Origin: DASPHG01 sp035629775
GTDB taxonomy: Bacteria > Actinomycetota > Thermoleophilia > Solirubrobacterales > Thermoleophilaceae
NCBI GenBank assembly: GCA_035629775.1
Contig: DASPHG010000010.1
Coordinates: 12,254 to 76,253, forward strand
Reading direction: 5' to 3'
Length of the DNA: 64,000 bases
The notes beneath the pieces were generated by a model. That model did no database searches and was not told the DNA's origin. It was given only the letters and a program-made list of their open reading frames with translations. Shown in pieces: positions 32,057-39,606 of this stretch. The position numbers were made by a program, and so were the translations under genes. Position 1 is the stretch's first letter. Each line of letters starts with the position of its first letter.

Positions 32057-32272
32057 TCAGTCGCCGGAGTCGTACTTGAACGAGATCCCCAGCCGCACTC
32101 GGTAGTTGGTGACCGTGCCGTTCTCGATCGTGATGTCCTGCTTGATCACCTCGGCGATTCGCAGGTCGCGCACCGACTTCGCCGCGGTTTCGACCGCGTT
32201 CTTCGCTGCTGCATCCCACGACTCGGTGCTCGAGCCGATCACCTCTGTGACCCGGTAGACACTGTCCGCCAT
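32057..32272 (-). CDS. Dodecin-family flavin-binding protein
   Basis: 71 residues: MADSVYRVTEVIGSSTESWD, AAAKNAVETAAKSVRDLRIA, then VTNYRVRLGISFKYD. These are the dodecin features, and such proteins form a hollow dodecamer that stores FMN, riboflavin or CoA. The ATG at 32272 is preceded by a GAGGAAGAG purine stretch. The ppx gene follows almost directly. It faces away from tRNA-fMet across about 90 bases. Confidence 0.93.
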   Translation of the reverse strand: MADSVYRVTEVIGSSTESWDAAAKNAVETAAKSVRDLRIAEVIKQDITIENGTVTNYRVRLGISFKYDSGD

Positions 32273-32364
32273 CTCTTCCTCCTGGCTCTCGATGGATGGT
32301 CCGGGCACCCTCTCACATCGGTTGCTCGCCCACAAACCGGGTGCTACCGTTTGGCGTCCAACGG

Positions 32365-32438
<74 letters not shown>

Positions 32439-32442
32439 CTAC

Positions 32443-32470
32443 GAAGGGCCCGCAATAAGGCGGGCCCTTC
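32443..32470 (+). terminator. Terminator of tRNA-fMet
   Basis: GAAGGGCCCGC and GCGGGCCCTTC form a perfect eleven-pair stem around the loop AATAAG, five bases after the tRNA, followed by GCCTTTCT. This is a classic intrinsic terminator shape with a weak T-tract. Confidence 0.85.
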
Positions 32471-32496
32471 GCCTTTCTACCCGCGGCGCTTGGTCT

Positions 32497-32542
32497 CGCA
32501 GCATCTGGGAGGTCAGCGCCGCCCTAGGATCCTCGAGCGCCG
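32497..32542 (+). pseudogene. Possible 3' remnant of another methyltransferase paralogue
   Basis: Just upstream of the first methyltransferase, one frame reads SRSIWEVSAALGSSS. The matching place in the downstream gene reads SWWQVSAALVERW in the same frame, and 16 bases are identical (32510-32525 and 33171-33186). This could be the scar of a third tandem copy. It is short and could be coincidence. Confidence 0.3.
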
Positions 32543-33313
32543 ATGCCGCGGCTCTACGAGACCCCACGCCACGTCACGGACGTCGCCGAGTGCCGCTTCT
32601 ACCACGCCATGGACCTGCCGGTCTCCGGCTTCCAGGCGGGCGCGTGGGACCTCCGCGACCGCATCGACGAGTACATCCCGGCGCTGGATTACGCCGGAGC
32701 GTCCGTCCTCGACGTCGGGGCGTCGAGCGGCTTTCTGAGCTTCGAGTTCGAGCGGCGGGGCGCCCGGGTCGTGGCGTTCGACCGCGCACACGATGTGGCG
32801 CCCGACATCGTCCCGTTCCATGACCTCGATGCAGCCGCGGCCCACCGCGACCTCGCGCCGATGTTCGAGAAGACGAAGAACGGCTTTTGGCTGGCCCACC
32901 GGGAGCTGGGGTCCAGCGTCCGCGCCGTGTACGGCCACGCAAACGCGATCCCGGAGGCGCTCGGCCCCGTCGACATCGCGTTCTTCGGCAACATCCTCCA
33001 GCACCTGCGCGACCCCTTCGGCGCGATCACCAGTGCCGCAGCTCTCGCCCGCCGGATCGTCGTGACCGAGGCCTTCTGGAGGACCGACCTCCCACAGGAC
33101 GAGCCGCTCATGTACTTCCTCCCGGCGATGGTCGACGCCGAGGCCGAGCTCCGGGCTCACAGCTGGTGGCAGGTCAGCGCCGCCCTGGTTGAGCGGTGGC
33201 TCAGCGCCCTCGGGTACCGGGTCGAGGGGCGCTCTCGCCACGAGCAGCTGTTCGTCGAGACGGGTGACCTGATCCCGCACTACACCGTCGTGGCGTCCCG
33301 GCCCGAGCGATGA
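32543..33313 (+). CDS. Class I SAM-dependent methyltransferase, tandem copy 1
   Basis: 256 residues. After an N-terminal helical segment (CRFYHAMDLPVSGFQAG) comes the SAM motif ASVLDVGASSGFLSFEFERR (about 53-72) and the acidic ribose-binding strand VVAFD. Motif IV-like DIAFFGNILQHLRDPFGAI follows. The C-terminal half carries QDEPLMYFLP and ends RSRHEQLFVETGDLIPHYTV. The substrate is unknown; the neighbourhood suggests a sugar or glycan. The next gene is a close paralogue overlapping by four bases. The ATG at 32543 is the only good start; no strong Shine-Dalgarno is seen. Confidence 0.88.
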   Translation: MPRLYETPRHVTDVAECRFYHAMDLPVSGFQAGAWDLRDRIDEYIPALDYAGASVLDVGASSGFLSFEFERRGARVVAFDRAHDVAPDIVPFHDLDAAAAHRDLAPMFEKTKNGFWLAHRELGSSVRAVYGHANAIPEALGPVDIAFFGNILQHLRDPFGAITSAAALARRIVVTEAFWRTDLPQDEPLMYFLPAMVDAEAELRAHSWWQVSAALVERWLSALGYRVEGRSRHEQLFVETGDLIPHYTVVASRPER

Positions 33314-34077
33314 CGGGCGACGTATTCGCACAGCCGCGGCACGTGACCGATCTGGAGACGTGTCTCTTCTACCAGTCGATCGACCTTCCGGGCCTCGGGA
33401 GCTTTCAGGGGCAGTGGGACCTCCGGCCCGGTATCGACCGCTACCTCTCCGACGTGCCCTACGCGGGCGCGACGGTGCTGGACATCGGAGCCGCGAGCGG
33501 GTTCGTCACATTCGAGCTCGAGCGGCGCGGCGCGGAGGTGATCGCCCTCGACCAGGCCGAGGGGGCAGGGTTCGACACGATTCCCTTCCACGACCTCAAC
33601 CCGGCGATTCCCCAACACCAGACGGCGTGGCTCGAATCCGTGAAGAACGCGTTCTGGCTCTCGCACCGGATCCTCGGATCCCGTGCGCGCGCTGTCTATG
33701 CCTCGGCCAACGACATCCCGGCTGCGATCGGCCCGGTCGACGTCGCCTTCATCGGGAATGTCCTTCAACATCTGCGCGACCCGCTGGGGGCGATCGCCAG
33801 TGCCGCCGCCGTCGCCCGTCGTGTCGTCGTCACCGAGGCTGTCTGGCGCACGGACTTCGATCCCGAGGAGCCGCTTCTGTACTTCCTCTCAGCGCTGAGG
33901 GACGACGAGCCGTCGGGACCGAAGAGCATGGGGTGGTGGCAGGTGTCGCTGGGGATGGTGACGCGCTGGTTGGAGGTGGTGGGCATGCGCATCGAGCAGC
34001 GCTACGACCACGAGCAGTTGTTCGTCGAGGGCGGAGCCCGGATCCCGCACTACACGGTCGTCGCCACCTGGCCCTGA
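33310..34077 (+). CDS. Class I SAM-dependent methyltransferase, tandem copy 2
   Basis: 255 residues aligning end to end with the preceding gene: CLFYQSIDLPGLGSFQGQWD, then ATVLDIGAASGFVTFELERR, then DVAFIGNVLQHLRDPLGAIA, then YDHEQLFVEGGARIPHYTVV. The pair clearly arose by duplication, and the divergence suggests separate substrates or positions. The start overlaps copy 1 by four bases. The 3' end overlaps the converging SGNH gene by 28 bases. Confidence 0.88.
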   Translation: MTGDVFAQPRHVTDLETCLFYQSIDLPGLGSFQGQWDLRPGIDRYLSDVPYAGATVLDIGAASGFVTFELERRGAEVIALDQAEGAGFDTIPFHDLNPAIPQHQTAWLESVKNAFWLSHRILGSRARAVYASANDIPAAIGPVDVAFIGNVLQHLRDPLGAIASAAAVARRVVVTEAVWRTDFDPEEPLLYFLSALRDDEPSGPKSMGWWQVSLGMVTRWLEVVGMRIEQRYDHEQLFVEGGARIPHYTVVATWP

Positions 34078-35165
34078 GGTCGGGCCCGGCGACCGACGGT
34101 CTCGTCGGCGACGCGCCGCACGTCGATCTCCCGCGGCGGGACCCTGACAGCGCCACGCTCGCCGAACTCGAAGATGACGACGTCCGCCCCGACGCGCCCG
34201 AGGTACCCGGGATCGATCTGCATCGGCGCCCAGACCACGTGGGTCTCCCGGAAGGTGGCGGCCAGCAGCTCACCGAGTCCGCCGGGCCGGCGCGGATCCA
34301 ACCACGAGAAGGAGTCCCCGAAGACGACCGCCGTGGCGTCGTGCGGTGCGTCGTGGCAGCGCAGCACCCGGCGTGCGCCGAGGTGGCCGCCGCTCGAGAA
34401 CACCCGCTCCGAGTCGTCCTCGACGAGGTCGTACGAGAGCGGGTTCGCGGGGTAATGGATCAGCTCGGCGATCCGCGGGGCGAACGCCCGTCCGAGGTCG
34501 CCCGAGAACAGCACGGGACGCCATTCACGGCGCTCCAGCGCGACATCGTGGTCGAGCCCGAGCTTGGCGAGGATCGCCCGGTAGCACTCCCAGTAGCCCG
34601 CGCCGGCGATATGGCTGTCGGTGCGGAAGAGCACCTCTTCTCCGGCTCGGTGGCGTGCCGTCATGGCGGGGAGGGGGTAGGTGAGCGCCGTCCCCATCCG
34701 CTCGCACAGCAGTTCGAGCGGCCGCGGGCCCTCCTGAGGCGGCAGGCCAGGGCACGAAGATCGCACGAAGGGGAGGCGCTCGGGGATGAAGATGTGGACG
34801 GCGCTCGCGCCAAGCCGTCGAGCCACGGCGTGATGGTGCGTGACGAGCGCCTCCCAGGACTCTCCCCAGCCACTCGGCAGCGGGTATGTCCCGGCGAACT
34901 GGGCGAGGACCTGGTTCGTATCGCCGACAAGGTGAACCCAACCCTCGGTCCCGACGCGAACGACGCCGTCGCGCGAATGGCTGCCGACGGGGTGTGCCGC
35001 GAGCGCGGCCGGCGTTCCGGCCAGCACGGCCTCCGCGTGCTCGGCCGAGGTTGCGAGCGCCCGCGCGAGCGCGGGCAGGTCGTGCGCGTCGCGCTCGGCC
35101 GCGGTGGGCGGACGGCCGGCCAGCGCAGCTGCGACCGCGTCGAGCGTGGTGACGTACGGGGGCAT
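34050..35165 (-). CDS. AlgX/AlgJ-like SGNH acetyltransferase-type protein
   Basis: 371 residues. VRVGTEGWVHLVGDTNQVLA near residue 70, the D-x-H pair in FRTDSHIAGAGYW and the serine in VVFGDSFSW form the pattern of AlgX/AlgJ SGNH-like proteins that O-acetylate polysaccharides. No signal peptide is visible, unlike AlgX, so it may act inside the cell on a precursor. The ATG at 35165 overlaps the stop of the upstream beta-propeller gene by one base (TGATG), so the two are coupled. It converges on methyltransferase copy 2. Confidence 0.75.
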   Translation of the reverse strand: MPPYVTTLDAVAAALAGRPPTAAERDAHDLPALARALATSAEHAEAVLAGTPAALAAHPVGSHSRDGVVRVGTEGWVHLVGDTNQVLAQFAGTYPLPSGWGESWEALVTHHHAVARRLGASAVHIFIPERLPFVRSSCPGLPPQEGPRPLELLCERMGTALTYPLPAMTARHRAGEEVLFRTDSHIAGAGYWECYRAILAKLGLDHDVALERREWRPVLFSGDLGRAFAPRIAELIHYPANPLSYDLVEDDSERVFSSGGHLGARRVLRCHDAPHDATAVVFGDSFSWLDPRRPGGLGELLAATFRETHVVWAPMQIDPGYLGRVGADVVIFEFGERGAVRVPPREIDVRRVADETVGRRARPQGQVATTV

Positions 35166-36481
35166 CACGTGACGTCCACCTCGGCGACCAGCGCGCTGGC
35201 GGGATCGAGGTCCTCGAACCAGGCGACGTGCTCCTGCACGAGCGTGAGTGCGAGACGCCAGCGTCCCGGCTGGCCCGGCGCCCTGAGCGGGTAGGCCACC
35301 GTCGCCTCCCCCTCGGGCGGAAGCGCACGGGCGACCCGCTCGTGTCCGTTCTCGTGGGTCGCGCCGTTGCCGGCGTCGGTCCACCGCGCCGCGAGCTGCA
35401 CCGGATGGGGCAGCAACGAGGTGAAGTACGCCGGGCCGCGATTCTGGACCCGGACTTCGACCGTCACCGCGCCGTCCGCCGGGAGCGAGGACGGCAGCTC
35501 CGCCTGGAGCGCGGCGCGGCAGGCCTCGGGCGGAAGCGGATCGCCCGTGGGCCACAGGCGGACAGGCTCGACGCCCGCGGCGGTGAATAGGGCTCGCTGC
35601 CCGATCTCCGCGGAGCGAAGCGGGTTCGTGTCAAACCCGCGCTCGAGGCCCGCGAGCAACTCCGGTGAGACGAGAGCGACGTCGAAGATCTCCTGGTCGG
35701 GGAGGGCGATTCGGGCGCGGAGCTCCCAGGTCTCCCGGTCGAGGACGACGACGCTGGCACGATCGTCGTCCCCACCGCCGATGCGCTGAGCGCTCACGCC
35801 GACGAGAATCGCATCGTCGGTCACGGCGAGCCCGCGCGTCCAGCCCCCGAGATGCAGACGCCGCTGCTCGCTCCCGTCCGGCCCACGGCACACGAGGTCG
35901 CCGTGTCGCGACTCGCACACGAGCAGGTCCTCCCCGGCACGGTGCGCGTGGTGCGGGCATCGCAGCCCGGTGGCGGTCAGCGACCCCGTCTCAAGGTCGG
36001 CGATCACGCCCTCCGGATCGTCGAGATGGGCCTGCCATTCGCGGTGACGCTCACGCTGGCCGAAGGCGCACACGCACAGGCGATCGCCGTCGTGCATCAG
36101 GCAGTTGAGGTGCCACGCGTCGCCCTCTCCGGGAAAGGTGCGCTCGCGGACGACCCGCCCCCCGGGATCGATCCACAGAACGGCGTTGCGACCGCTTGCG
36201 ACGGCGACCACGTTCTCTCCGTCCCATGCCATGCCATGCCCGTCGATCAGGCCGGGCACCCGCAGGTACCGGAGGACACCGGTTCGGTCATAGATCAGCA
36301 GCTCGCCCTGCGGCTGGTCCGCGTCCCCGCGCAGGGAGCGTGCCACGAGATCGGGCCCGACGGCGATCCCGATCGTCGAGAGGCCGTCGATGCGCCGAGG
36401 CGGCTCGCCGATCACATGCAGCCCCCCGCCCGTCGACTCGCCGAAAGTACCTGCGATCGCCACGTTCTCGCCGAATCGCAT
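35165..36481 (-). CDS. DUF4915/TIGR03032-like beta-propeller protein with Ig-like C-terminal domain
   Basis: 438 residues. The first 310 contain repeated propeller-type strands: IDGHGMAWDGENVVAVASGR, GDAWHLNCLMHDGDRLCVCA, LRCPHHAHRAGEDLLVCESR and GGWTRGLAVTDDAILVGVSA. The His-containing motifs recall the TIGR03032 (DUF4915) family found with glycan and sulfotransferase genes. The last 120 residues form a beta sandwich (VTVEVRVQNRGPAYFTSL ... GRWRLALTLVQEHVAWFEDL), as found attached to actinobacterial polysaccharide enzymes. Role unknown. The ATG at 36481 sits against the divergent FkbM gene, leaving about 10 to 100 bases between starts. Confidence 0.65.
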   Translation of the reverse strand: MRFGENVAIAGTFGESTGGGLHVIGEPPRRIDGLSTIGIAVGPDLVARSLRGDADQPQGELLIYDRTGVLRYLRVPGLIDGHGMAWDGENVVAVASGRNAVLWIDPGGRVVRERTFPGEGDAWHLNCLMHDGDRLCVCAFGQRERHREWQAHLDDPEGVIADLETGSLTATGLRCPHHAHRAGEDLLVCESRHGDLVCRGPDGSEQRRLHLGGWTRGLAVTDDAILVGVSAQRIGGGDDDRASVVVLDRETWELRARIALPDQEIFDVALVSPELLAGLERGFDTNPLRSAEIGQRALFTAAGVEPVRLWPTGDPLPPEACRAALQAELPSSLPADGAVTVEVRVQNRGPAYFTSLLPHPVQLAARWTDAGNGATHENGHERVARALPPEGEATVAYPLRAPGQPGRWRLALTLVQEHVAWFEDLDPASALVAEVDVT

Positions 36482-36491
36482 TCGGCATATA

Positions 36492-38291
36492 TTGACCCGC
36501 TTGTCCGCGGTCTCTCTTCCAGCCGAGGCTCGCCCCCCAAACGAGCCGCGGCCCCTGCGAAACGCGCGTACGGAAATCGCCGCGTTGGCCGTGCACCTCC
36601 CGGACCCGGTCGTCGTGGTCGACGCCGGCGTCCGCTGGGGCTTCGCCGGCGAGTGGGACCAGCTTGGCGAGGCCGTCCGGCTGATCGGGTTCGAGCCGGA
36701 TCCGGACGAGAGCCGGACCCTCACGGCGAACCTCGCGGACCGTCCGAACGCGGAGATCGTCGCGTCCGCGCTGGGGAGCGAACCCGGCCGGGCCGTGCTT
36801 AACCGCGCCGAGCACGTGGGCGGGTCATCCCTCCTCGCCACGAACGCTCCGTCTCACCTCGACGTCGGCGTATCCCTGGACCTGGTCGACCGGGTGGAGG
36901 TGCCCGTCACGACGCTCGACCTCTGGCTCGCCGAGGCGCAGGTGGAGCGGGTCGACGCGTTCAAGCTCGACACGCAGGGCTACGAGGGGCCCGTCCTCGA
37001 GGGCGCCGGGAACGCACTCGCCACGGTCAGGGTCGTCGAGATCGAGGTGTCGATGAACGTGCCCTACTCCGGGTTCACGAGCTTCGCGGACGTCGACCGC
37101 CTGTTGCGGTCCCATGGCCTCGTCCTGTGGCGCCTGCCGCTGCTCGCCCACTATCCGCTCCGCGGCGGGGAGGATGCTCCCCTCCAGCCCGAGACCCTCG
37201 AGTACGGGCCGTCGGGGATCCGCATCGCAGCGCCGCCGGGCCAGCTTTCCTGGGCCGACGCGATCTATGTGGCGCCCGCGCTCCTCGGGGTGGATGACGA
37301 GCGCGCCTGGGACGTGGCGCTGCGCGATGCGATCCTGGCCAACGCCCACGAGCAGCACGACCTCGCCCAGGTGGGGCTGCGGCGCGTGCTCGAGGCCGAC
37401 CCTCCCGACCGACTGCGCGCCGCGGTCGACCGAGTGCTCAGCGGCCCTGACCTCCCCTCGCCCGGCTCACCCGCGGCGAAGCGAGCCGGCGCCGCCCCGA
37501 AGGGGGATGAGCTTGCCCGTGCGGTGGAGGCGGTGCCCTTCTGGTGGCACTCCATCGACCTCGGCGGCGGCATCGTCACCCCGGGACGCAAGTCGCCGGA
37601 GGTGCTCGAGAGCCAGTGGCGCGACCTCCAGCTCGACGTCTCCGGCCGCACGCTTCTCGACGTCGGCGCCTGGGACGGATGGTTCTCGTTCCGCGCCGAG
37701 CGTGAGGGTGCCGAACGCGTCGTCGCGCTCGATCACTTCGCCTGGATGATCGATCCGACCGTGCGCGCCGCGCACGAGGGCCGCCGGCTCGGGACAGGGC
37801 CTCTCCCCGATTGGGACGAGGTTCCGGGGGCCTGGCAGCCCGACGTCCTCCCCGGTCGCCGGGGCTACGAGCTCGCGCACCTCGCGCTGGGGAGCAGTGT
37901 GGAGAACGCCGTCGCCGACATCGCGACGCTGGACCCGAGCGACCTGGGCACCTTCGACATCGTCCTCTGCCTCGGCGTGATCTACCACGTGCGCGATCCG
38001 CTCGGCGTGCTGCGCAACGTCGCGGCCCTGACGGCGGGCACCGCGCTGATCGAGACGGAAGCGGTCTTCATCCGGGACCACGAGGAAGTGCCGATGTTCG
38101 AGTTTGCCCCGTCGGACAGCCTGGGCCTCGATCGCACGAACTGGTACGTGCCCAACGCCAACGCCGCCCTCGCCCTGTGTCGCGAGGCGGGGTTCAGCGC
38201 GGCGGAACTGCTGGTCGGTCCCGAGGCCGTCAGCCTGCCCCGCCGCGGTGAGCCGACCCACTACCGGGCGGTGATCCGGGCCACGCGGTGA
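36492..38291 (+). CDS. Double methyltransferase: FkbM domain fused to CmoB-like domain
   Basis: About 599 residues. The FkbM domain (about 25-290) shows PVVVVDAGVRWGFAGEWDQL, IGFEPDPDESRTL, GSSLLATNAP and VDAFKLDTQGYEGPVLEGAG. The second domain (about 345-599) opens with PFWWHSIDLGGGIVTPGRKS and carries TLLDVGAWDGWFSFRAEREG, the sequence style of CmoB/DUF1698-like methyltransferases, and VLCLGVIYHVRDPLGVLRNV. Both SAM sites look intact, so it may add two methyl groups in sequence. The start is uncertain: TTG 36492 is used, and TTG 36585 or GTG 36591 would trim about 30 residues. The stop overlaps the next gene by four bases. Confidence 0.8.
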   Translation: MTRLSAVSLPAEARPPNEPRPLRNARTEIAALAVHLPDPVVVVDAGVRWGFAGEWDQLGEAVRLIGFEPDPDESRTLTANLADRPNAEIVASALGSEPGRAVLNRAEHVGGSSLLATNAPSHLDVGVSLDLVDRVEVPVTTLDLWLAEAQVERVDAFKLDTQGYEGPVLEGAGNALATVRVVEIEVSMNVPYSGFTSFADVDRLLRSHGLVLWRLPLLAHYPLRGGEDAPLQPETLEYGPSGIRIAAPPGQLSWADAIYVAPALLGVDDERAWDVALRDAILANAHEQHDLAQVGLRRVLEADPPDRLRAAVDRVLSGPDLPSPGSPAAKRAGAAPKGDELARAVEAVPFWWHSIDLGGGIVTPGRKSPEVLESQWRDLQLDVSGRTLLDVGAWDGWFSFRAEREGAERVVALDHFAWMIDPTVRAAHEGRRLGTGPLPDWDEVPGAWQPDVLPGRRGYELAHLALGSSVENAVADIATLDPSDLGTFDIVLCLGVIYHVRDPLGVLRNVAALTAGTALIETEAVFIRDHEEVPMFEFAPSDSLGLDRTNWYVPNANAALALCREAGFSAAELLVGPEAVSLPRRGEPTHYRAVIRATR

Positions 38292-39145
38292 CCGCCCTCG
38301 CCCTCAACCGAGTGTGCAACCTCGAGGACTTCGAGGATCCCGGCCTCCGCGAAGTCTTGCGCGAGGTCTTCGAGCACGAGCTCGGCTACCGGCCGGACCT
38401 GCCGCGCGGGCGGGAGCTGCGCAAGTACTGGGAGGTGGGTATGACGGTGGCCGCGATGCGCGCCGGCGGCGCCCTGCGGCCCGACGCGGAGGTGCTCGGC
38501 CTTGGGGCCGGCGCCGACCCGACCCAGTTCTTCCTCACCAGTCACGTCCGCCGCGTGTTCGCGACCGACCTCTACCTCACCCCCGGGATCTGGGCGCACC
38601 AGGCGCCGGCGGAGATGCTGTCGCGCCCGTTCCTGTTCTGGCGTGGCGAGTGGGAACCGCGGCGCCTCGTCGTCCAGCACATGGATGCGCGCGAGCTCCA
38701 CTACGACGACGAGAGCTTCGATGCCGTGTTCTCCTCCGGCTCGATCGAGCACTTCGGCGATTGGGCGGACGTCGAGGCGGCGGTGGCCGAGGCCCATCGG
38801 GTGCTCAAGCCTGACGGCGTACTTGCCCTCTCGACCGAGTTCCGGCTCGAGGGGCCCGCCGGCGGGATGCCGGGGACGCTGACGTTCGGCCCCGACGAGC
38901 TCGAGCGCCACATCGCCGGCCACGGCCGGTGGTCCTGGATCGGCGAGGTCGACTGGTCGGTCTCCGAGGAGACGCTCGCGACCGAGTCCGCGCTGGCCGA
39001 GGCGGGCGCCTACGTGACCGCGGACTCCAACCGCTATGGCGGCTACGCGCCGCTTAGCGTGTCCACATTGCCGGCGCCCCACATAGTCGTGCGTCACGGA
39101 AAGCACCTGTTCACCAGCGTCCACCTGGCACTACGGAAGCTCTAG
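38288..39145 (+). CDS. SAM-dependent methyltransferase (Methyltransf_11 type)
   Basis: 285 residues with a degenerate SAM loop AEVLGLGAGADPTQFFLTSH followed by VFATDLY. The motifs DDESFDAVFSSGSIEHFGDW and EAHRVLKPDGVLALSTEFRL are typical of this group. The C-terminal region (ETLATESALAEAGAYVTADS) resembles proteins next to glycosyltransferases in surface-glycan clusters. It starts at GTG 38288 with a four-base overlap with the double methyltransferase, so it is part of the same operon. Confidence 0.85.
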   Translation: MTALALNRVCNLEDFEDPGLREVLREVFEHELGYRPDLPRGRELRKYWEVGMTVAAMRAGGALRPDAEVLGLGAGADPTQFFLTSHVRRVFATDLYLTPGIWAHQAPAEMLSRPFLFWRGEWEPRRLVVQHMDARELHYDDESFDAVFSSGSIEHFGDWADVEAAVAEAHRVLKPDGVLALSTEFRLEGPAGGMPGTLTFGPDELERHIAGHGRWSWIGEVDWSVSEETLATESALAEAGAYVTADSNRYGGYAPLSVSTLPAPHIVVRHGKHLFTSVHLALRKL

Positions 39146-39153
39146 GGGAGCCG

Positions 39154-39600
39154 ATGTCCAAGTCTGAAAAAGCAATCGCCGAGCTGGCGGCCCGCATCGA
39201 GCGTGTGCTGCATCAGGAGACCTACGAGATCCGTCACCAGATGGACCTGAGGTTCGACCGCGTGAGCGAACAGCTAGCGGCCCTGGTCGAGCGCGACGCG
39301 GAGCTCCGGCACCAGCTTGACCTGAGGCTCGACGCCGTGAGCGAACAGGTCGAGGCACTCGCGCCACTGCTCGAGCAGGGCGCGGACATCCGTCGCCAGC
39401 TCGACGTGAGGTTCGACCACGTCAGCGAACAGCTGGCCGCACTGCTCGAGCGCGGCGTGGAGCAGGACGACCGGCTGAGGCGCGACCTCGCGCGGATCGA
39501 GCGCGACCTCGCGACGTCCCGCGAGCTGGTGGTGGAGTTCGCGGCTCACCTCTCCCGGATGGTGCGGGACCTGCGCGACGGCGGCCCGGACGCCTCCTGA
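39154..39600 (+). CDS. Repeat-built coiled-coil protein, 148 aa
   Basis: Nearly all of the protein is predicted coiled coil. It contains three tandem copies of a 25-28 residue unit: RHQMDLRFDRVSEQLAALVE (27-46), RHQLDLRLDAVSEQVEALA (52-70) and RRQLDVRFDHVSEQLAALLE (80-99). The DNA of the units is also alike, suggesting recent duplication. No membrane segment or enzyme motif. It may scaffold the neighbouring methyltransferases and glycosyltransferase; coiled-coil partners occur in O-antigen chain-length control, but that is analogy only. It lies 8 bases after the methyltransferase and 6 before the glycosyltransferase. Confidence 0.7.
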   Translation: MSKSEKAIAELAARIERVLHQETYEIRHQMDLRFDRVSEQLAALVERDAELRHQLDLRLDAVSEQVEALAPLLEQGADIRRQLDVRFDHVSEQLAALLERGVEQDDRLRRDLARIERDLATSRELVVEFAAHLSRMVRDLRDGGPDAS

Positions 39601-39606
39601 GTCCCG

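Noticed and set aside
36390..36491. Longer N-terminus for the FkbM fusion starting at 36390
   Set aside because: It would overlap the first codons of the divergent propeller gene by about 90 bases and is proline/arginine-rich without domain features.
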